DNA of 8,197 nucleotides from JAYEJW01 sp034716535 (GTDB taxonomy: Bacteria > Pseudomonadota > Gammaproteobacteria > Chromatiales > Chromatiaceae): the NCBI GenBank assembly GCA_034716535.1, contig JAYEJW010000481.1, positions 1 to 8,197 on the forward strand, given 5' to 3'. Positions 4,614-8,197 of the stretch are shown here, in pieces. The notes beneath the pieces are model-generated. The model did no database searches. It worked only from the letters and a program-made list of their open reading frames with translations, and was not told the origin of the DNA. A program made the position numbers and the translations under genes. Position 1 is the stretch's first letter; every line of letters begins with the position of its first letter.

Positions 4614-7468
4614 GGGGACAACACCACGCGAAACCCGACGAGGGCGTCGCGGGCATCGGGCTTGCCGCCGAGGCGGGCGGCGCAGCGCACGTTGAACTCG
4701 AGGTCGACGAAGGCGCCGCCGCGCAACACCCGGCCACCAGAGGCTTGTGGGTCTTCGCGCTCCCGGCGTCCTTCTGGGTCGTCAGGGTACGGATAGTCAG
4801 CGGATAGACTACGCGTCCACTCCCAGACGTCGCCGCTCATATCCTCGCACCCGCAAACGCTCGCCCCCCTCTTGAAGCAGCCCACGGCACTGGTTGCGCC
4901 AATGCCCGTGGCACCATAGTTGGCCCGCTCTGGGTCCGCCTTATCGCCCCAAGGATAGGCGCGGCCGTCTGTGTGCCGTGCCGCGCGCTCCCATTCCGCC
5001 TCCGAGGGCAAACCGGCGCGTAGGGCCCCATTGGCCATCGCCTGCCAGAGATCCTTCCTCCCTCCATCGGTCCCGGCAGCATCCGATTTTTGGCGCGCGT
5101 GCCCGCCCAGACGCGCGCCCAACCATTCGCAGTAGGCCAGGGCATCATGCCAGCTAACGTCGACGACCGGGTGGTTACCGAGCCCTTCCCCAACCCGCCG
5201 ATCGAGCGGTTCGTAGCCGGTGGCGCGCAGGAAGGTCCGAAACTGTTTCACCGTCACCGGCCAGCGGGCAACATAGAATTCGGGTAGTTTCAGCTCGTGC
5301 CGCGGCGCTGCGCTTCTAAACCAGCTATCAGCGGGATGGCCACTGCCCATGACGAAGGCCCCTTCAGCCACCTCGACAAATCCCAGCATGGGCTCGGCCG
5401 GCAGATACCAATGCTCGGCATCGAATCGCGGGTCCCCCATCCGCCCCAGGTTATCCCCCGCAATGGCGCGCTCGGTGGCGGGTAGTGTGTCACCGCGCAT
5501 GATCGTTAAGAGCCAGTCTCGGTTGCGACCGAGCTTGACCTGGTTGGAATCACTGACTCGGGTGAGATCCGCCGTCTCGGCCAATACCTGGCCGGCGATG
5601 TGGGCGCCCCATAGTTCCTCGGTCCCTGCTTTCGGATCGTCCGCCGGTCCGTAGCACAGCGCATCGGCAAGCTGCCAGACAGCCGCTCCCGTGCCCCGGG
5701 CGACCTTGGCGCCCGCCAGCAGGGCCACCTCGCGCCAACGGTCCGGGTCGCTGCGCGCCAATACGGATATCTCGTCGGGGAAGCTGTCGCCCGTCAGATA
5801 GCACGCCGCCAAATACTCTTGAAAGCTACGGTGGGGAAAGGTGTAGACGCCCACGCCGCGAGGAAGCAGCAGACCGGCTCGCTCCCGCAGGTACCTCACC
5901 AGCTCCGCCGGATTGCCCTTGCCACCGAGGCGCATGAGGCGGCCCACCAGCGCGTCCTCTGAGATGTCGGCTGTGCCGGTGAGCTCCGGCTGGGCCGCAT
6001 GGGCCTCATAGGCGAGGGTCTCAAGCACGCCGCGTACCTGATCCCGATCCGCCTCCAGCCACTCGGCGATGCTCCGCTGAAGCACCACCGGGTTGCCGTC
6101 GGAATCGCGGCGTAGGCGGCGCTGCTCCCAAAAGTCGAGTAGAAGGTCCACCGTGTCCGCAAACAGCCGCTCGCGCTTCTCCGGCAGGTTGCCGCCCCGC
6201 CAGGCATGGAGGCTTGCAATCAGGGTCAGCAGGAGCGGCCTTCGGGCCAGCCCGAGCAGCCGGCCGCGTCGGAAGACGGCGTCCTTGAGCAGCGCTGCAC
6301 GGCCCTGGGCGTCCTCCTTCCCGAACTTCCCGAGGCTGGCCGCATGCGCATACCAGCGATCGATGAAGCGGCGGATCTGTCCGTCCGACAAGGGCGCCAG
6401 CACCGCCTCCTCGAACCCCTGTAGGCGCCAGTCCTGGCTCTGGTAAGCGTAGGTGCGGCTGGTCACCAGCACCCGGCACTTGCCGTAGACGGCGGAGAAG
6501 TTTTCCACCACCTGCTTGACCTGCTCGCGCCGGTGCTCCGCCTCGGGGACCTCGTCCATCCCGTCGAGAATCAGCAGCCCGCCCTGCTTGCGCAAGGACT
6601 TTCGCAGGTAGGGGGTGTATTCCCCCAGATCTTCCGCCGCGAGCTGTCCGGCAATGAAGTCCCACAGGTGCTTGACGGTGGCGGTCTCGCCCCGCGCCGG
6701 CAGACCGACGGCGGCGAAATCGCGCAACAGCACCACCACAGGAAGCAGGACGCCCTGGTCCCAGGGTTGGCGTGTTTCGCCCTGCTTGCCCTTGTCGTCC
6801 GGCAGCGGCTCTGTCAGCCGCGCCAGGTCCACCTGATCGTGTTCCAGGGCTTCACCGGCCAGACACAGCGCGACGAAACTGGCGAAGGTACTCTTGCCGC
6901 CACCGGGCTCGCCTTGCAGCACAAGCCTTGGGTGACGGTTGAGCTGCTCCAATGCGGACTGCTGACCCTTGGTCCCCTCGTCGTCCCGCAGATAGCCTGC
7001 AACGCCCTGCTGGCGCTCCTGGGCCGAGAAAGTAAGCAGGGCCGTGTAGACGGCGCTCAGACTGATCCGGGTATCCTCCTTGCCGCCCATGGCGGGGTCC
7101 ACGCCGGAGAGCATCAGATAGCTGCAGCCGGCCCTTACCCAATTGAGATACTCCCCGCGTAGCTCCGCCTCCGACATCTGGCCCGGTTTTTGGAGCCCGA
7201 TGTTGACATCGCCCTCGATCCTACCCGTGTTCAGGAAGCTGTCGGCGACATTACTGCCTGCGGCGATGCCCCCTCCGCCAGCGGCCATCGCCCGATCTCC
7301 GCGCGCCAAGGTCCCGCCCTCACCGCCACGCGCCAGGAGGTCCGCCTCCTTGTCCCGCAGGGCCGCCAGGGTCGCCTCGATCTGCTCGTCCGGCAGTACG
7401 CCGCTACCAAGCAACCCCACCTGGGCCGCGATGGCGGCTTGGACCCGTTTCAGCTCGCCAGCGGACAT
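4604..7468 (-). CDS. NACHT NTPase fused to an FGE/SUMF1-like (C-type-lectin fold) domain; NLR-like sensor
   Basis: 954 residues. Order: helical N-terminus (1-48); glycine/alanine-rich motif (about 53-91); pre-NACHT helical element (about 98-175); NACHT domain with Walker A GEPGGGKST at 186-194, Walker B LLILDGMDE at 298-306 and the TSR sensor at 336-338; NACHT-type winged-helix region with HRSFQEYLAA at 546-555; helical region to about 690; FGE-sulfatase domain at about 694-954 with FVMGS, PVTVKQF, LPSEAEWE, YPWGD, GDVWEW and RVLRGG...GFRVV. NACHT proteins are STAND ATPases that oligomerise on sensing a trigger; bacterial ones are established antiphage proteins. True FGE oxidises sulfatase cysteine, but both catalytic cysteines are missing here (Asp922 and Val927 at those positions), so the domain is probably a ligand-binding lectin-like fold. 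The start is 19 bases after the stop of the 155-residue gene, with AGGGA as ribosome binding site. Cytoplasmic; no signal or membrane segment. Confidence 0.93.
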   Translation of the reverse strand: MSAGELKRVQAAIAAQVGLLGSGVLPDEQIEATLAALRDKEADLLARGGEGGTLARGDRAMAAGGGGIAAGSNVADSFLNTGRIEGDVNIGLQKPGQMSEAELRGEYLNWVRAGCSYLMLSGVDPAMGGKEDTRISLSAVYTALLTFSAQERQQGVAGYLRDDEGTKGQQSALEQLNRHPRLVLQGEPGGGKSTFASFVALCLAGEALEHDQVDLARLTEPLPDDKGKQGETRQPWDQGVLLPVVVLLRDFAAVGLPARGETATVKHLWDFIAGQLAAEDLGEYTPYLRKSLRKQGGLLILDGMDEVPEAEHRREQVKQVVENFSAVYGKCRVLVTSRTYAYQSQDWRLQGFEEAVLAPLSDGQIRRFIDRWYAHAASLGKFGKEDAQGRAALLKDAVFRRGRLLGLARRPLLLTLIASLHAWRGGNLPEKRERLFADTVDLLLDFWEQRRLRRDSDGNPVVLQRSIAEWLEADRDQVRGVLETLAYEAHAAQPELTGTADISEDALVGRLMRLGGKGNPAELVRYLRERAGLLLPRGVGVYTFPHRSFQEYLAACYLTGDSFPDEISVLARSDPDRWREVALLAGAKVARGTGAAVWQLADALCYGPADDPKAGTEELWGAHIAGQVLAETADLTRVSDSNQVKLGRNRDWLLTIMRGDTLPATERAIAGDNLGRMGDPRFDAEHWYLPAEPMLGFVEVAEGAFVMGSGHPADSWFRSAAPRHELKLPEFYVARWPVTVKQFRTFLRATGYEPLDRRVGEGLGNHPVVDVSWHDALAYCEWLGARLGGHARQKSDAAGTDGGRKDLWQAMANGALRAGLPSEAEWERAARHTDGRAYPWGDKADPERANYGATGIGATSAVGCFKRGASVCGCEDMSGDVWEWTRSLSADYPYPDDPEGRREREDPQASGGRVLRGGAFVDLEFNVRCAARLGGKPDARDALVGFRVVLSPFP
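4619..4738 (-). other. Candidate DGR-type variable region at the NACHT-FGE C-terminus
   Basis: Residues 911-950 lie between the conserved frames GGRVLRGG and GFRVV. In diversity-generating-retroelement targets this segment is the variable region, where template AAC/AAT codons are randomised at adenines and become NNC/NNT. Here many codons at exposed positions are NNC: 919-923 read GCC TTC GTC GAC CTC, 925-926 TTC AAC, 933-935 CTC GGC GGC, 941-944 GAC GCC CTC GTC. That is what adenine mutagenesis of asparagine-rich template would leave, but a GC-rich genome also prefers NNC codons. No template repeat is in the window. The fold assignment is firm; the DGR reading is inference. Confidence 0.35.
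7223..7312 (-). other. Glycine-rich motif in the NACHT protein (shared with its neighbour)
   Basis: Residues 53-82, containing AMAAGGGGIAAGSNVADSFL and ending NTG. It aligns without gaps to residues 119-148 of the upstream 155-residue protein, 14 of 30 positions identical and most others conservative (V/I, V/L, V/M, S/A). Spacing of Gly and small hydrophobics suggests short beta strands, as in a beta-roll or an amyloid-type signalling motif. It sits between the helical N-terminus and the NACHT domain, where recruitment motifs of NLR proteins lie. Confidence 0.6.
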
Positions 7469-7487
7469 GACAATGCGGTTCCCTGCA

Positions 7488-7955
7488 TCACTTCTTATCG
7501 CTTCCGCGATCCCCTGTGTTGATGACCGACCCGCTCACGCTGCCGCCGACGGCCACACCGCCATGCCCGGCGGCGACTGAACCCCCTCCCTGGGCAACGA
7601 CGTTGTCGCTCCCACGAATTTCCACATGCTGCGCGACAGCGGTGTTGGCCTGACTAAGCAACGCGGCAAGCTCATCTGCGAGCGCCGAATCAGCCTTGAG
7701 CACTTGCTTGAGCGCCACGCGAAGGGCCACTTGCGCATCCTCGTCTTCCGGTGCCTCGGCCAACGCCTTAACCGCCGCGGAGTTCTCGCCCAGACGTCCC
7801 CGCAGCTTGTCCCAGAGCGCCTTCGCCTTCTCCCATCCCTTCTCACCCAACTCCTGCCCTATCTTTTCTGCCGCCTTTCCGGCGCCCGCCACCAGGGCCG
7901 GTATCAGCGGCGCAAGAAAACCCGCCAGACCTGCAGCCAACGTTGCGATGTCCAT
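7488..7955 (-). CDS. Small candidate effector: hydrophobic N-terminus, helical middle, glycine-rich tail
   Basis: 155 residues; no named family recognised. Residues 4-26 form a hydrophobic, Ala/Leu/Gly-rich helix (ATLAAGLAGFLAPLIPALVA and on) followed directly by a charged amphipathic helix (27-54). Residues 58-108 are helical, with the acidic PEDEDAQVALRVALKQVL stretch. Residues 111-148 are a glycine-rich motif with VEIRGSDNVVAQGG at its start, matching the motif in the adjacent NACHT protein. The start is firm: AGGAGG (7961-7966) lies five bases before the ATG. It is the first gene of a two-gene operon; the NACHT start follows 19 bases after its stop. The layout recalls the Bell-domain/BASS effectors next to bacterial NLRs, where activation of the sensor templates the effector and its N-terminal domain attacks membranes. 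Family membership in those groups is not shown. It could instead be an adaptor or regulator. Confidence 0.82.
   Translation of the reverse strand: MDIATLAAGLAGFLAPLIPALVAGAGKAAEKIGQELGEKGWEKAKALWDKLRGRLGENSAAVKALAEAPEDEDAQVALRVALKQVLKADSALADELAALLSQANTAVAQHVEIRGSDNVVAQGGGSVAAGHGGVAVGGSVSGSVINTGDRGSDKK
7512..7601 (-). other. Glycine-rich motif in the small protein (partner of the NACHT motif)
   Basis: Residues 119-148, with SVAAGHGGVAVGGSVSGSVI followed by NTG. Hydrophobic residues alternate with Gly/Ala in a roughly six-residue rhythm, much as in YadA-like beta-roll repeats. The preceding VEIRGSDNVV (111-120) loosely resembles the I-Q-I-G-x-x-N core of RHIM-type amyloid motifs; that similarity is weak and by eye. 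The motif is at the C-terminus, as expected if the N-terminal part is the output domain. Confidence 0.6.
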
Positions 7956-7960
7956 GTCTT

Positions 7961-7966
7961 CCTCCT
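7961..7966 (-). promoter_or_regulatory. Strong ribosome binding site of the small candidate effector
   Basis: AGGAGG on the minus strand, within AAGGAGGA, ends five bases before the ATG at 7955-7953. It is a near-perfect Shine-Dalgarno sequence and far stronger than the site of the NACHT gene. This suggests the small protein is made in excess over the large sensor. Confidence 0.75.
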
Positions 7967-7991
7967 TTTTCAGAGCTCGGGGTTAAACGTC

Positions 7992-8020
7992 AAAATAGCG
8001 CAACAACCCTGCGGTTTGAA
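7992..8020 (-). promoter_or_regulatory. Possible sigma-70 promoter of the two-gene module
   Basis: On the minus strand TTCAAA (8020-8015, four of six to TTGACA) and TATTTT (7997-7992, four of six to TATAAT) are separated by exactly 17 bases. The start of transcription would lie near 7985, about 30 bases before the ATG and just upstream of the ribosome binding site. The stretch is locally AT-richer than its surroundings. The match is modest. Confidence 0.35.
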
Positions 8021-8058
8021 GCGAATCGATCGGCGCCAGCCAAGCAAACAGGGCAAAC

Positions 8059-8093
8059 TCCCGTAGAGTCCGCTGTGCGGACCATCGGTCTCT
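8059..8093. repeat. REP-like palindromic repeat, copy 1
   Basis: 35-bp unit, identical to the copy at 8118-8152 except for one base (A instead of G at 8067). It contains the inverted repeat GTCCGC-TGT-GCGGAC (8068-8082) and, overlapping its end, GACC-ATC-GGTC (8080-8090 region). The CCGTAG-GGT-palindrome layout is like REP elements found between genes of many proteobacteria. Such elements are often mobilised by a RAYT transposase, which is not in the window. Confidence 0.75.
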
Positions 8094-8117
8094 AACTGTG
8101 TCCGCCATGCCGTCGAG

Positions 8118-8152
8118 TCCCGTAGGGTCCGCTGTGCGGACCATCGGTCTCT
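8118..8152. repeat. REP-like palindromic repeat, copy 2
   Basis: Second copy of the 35-bp unit, with a longer perfect stem: GGTCCGC (8126-8132), TGT loop, GCGGACC (8136-8142). The centres of the two copies are 59 bases apart. A further shared 15-base block, TCCGCCATGCCRTCG, occurs at 8101-8115 and 8177-8191, so the true unit is a composite of at least 50 bases. The last bases of the window (GACCC at 8193-8197) may begin a third palindrome. Confidence 0.75.
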
Positions 8153-8197
8153 CACGAACCCTATTCGCCGACCGTTTCCGCCATGCCATCGCGACCC

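Noticed and set aside
4604..5389. Active formylglycine-generating or EgtB/PvdO-type enzyme
   Set aside because: The catalytic cysteine positions are occupied by Asp and Val, so the fold is present but the FGE chemistry is not supported.
6533..7162. 209-codon plus-strand ORF opposite the NACHT domain
   Set aside because: It mirrors the NACHT P-loop region on the other strand, where sense-strand domain evidence is unambiguous.
8059..8197. CRISPR array
   Set aside because: Only two full copies with a palindromic core, the spacer itself contains repeated sequence, and no cas gene is present; REP-like elements explain it better.

Overview
The window is most likely a metagenomic contig from a high-GC proteobacterium, perhaps a gammaproteobacterium. 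That assignment rests on base composition and gene style only; there is no marker gene in the native part. The first ~130 bases are different: about 32% G+C, against roughly two thirds in the coding sequence that follows. Read on the minus strand they encode 43 residues of trigger factor from a low-GC bacterium. The abrupt change inside an ORF points to a chimeric join, so the upstream context of the first native gene is lost.

Left part (about 130-3691, plus strand): a tight three-gene operon. A NitT/TauT-type ABC transporter ATPase is followed, with a one-base stop/start overlap, by a 291-residue protein with an N-terminal membrane hairpin and a long coiled coil. Two bases after that comes a 604-residue Ycf46-like AAA protein, with a degenerate N-terminal AAA half and an active-looking C-terminal half. 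The permease and binding protein are presumably upstream of the junction. An importer ATPase coupled to a membrane-anchored coiled coil and an AAA remodeller is not a textbook arrangement.

Middle (3692-4603): two GC-rich hairpins, a doubtful 76-codon ORF, an 8-bp inverted repeat beside a possible extended -10 promoter, and a 74-codon orphan gene with a good ribosome binding site. Convergent 3' ends follow.

Right part (4604-7955, minus strand): a two-gene module that looks like a bacterial NLR-type conflict or antiphage system. The promoter-proximal gene encodes a 155-residue protein with a hydrophobic N-terminus, a helical middle and a glycine-rich tail. The second encodes a 954-residue protein with the order: helical N-terminus, glycine-rich motif, NACHT NTPase, helical region, formylglycine-generating-enzyme-like (C-type-lectin fold) domain. 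The glycine-rich segments of the two proteins align without gaps over 30 residues with 14 identities. This suggests homotypic sensor-to-effector recruitment, by analogy with bacterial amyloid-signalling NLR pairs. The lectin-like domain lacks the two catalytic cysteines of true FGE. Its C-terminal end resembles a diversity-generating-retroelement variable region, but no template repeat or reverse transcriptase is visible in the window.

Right edge (7971-8197): a weak promoter candidate for the module, then two 35-bp REP-like palindromic repeats in a larger composite unit that runs off the window.
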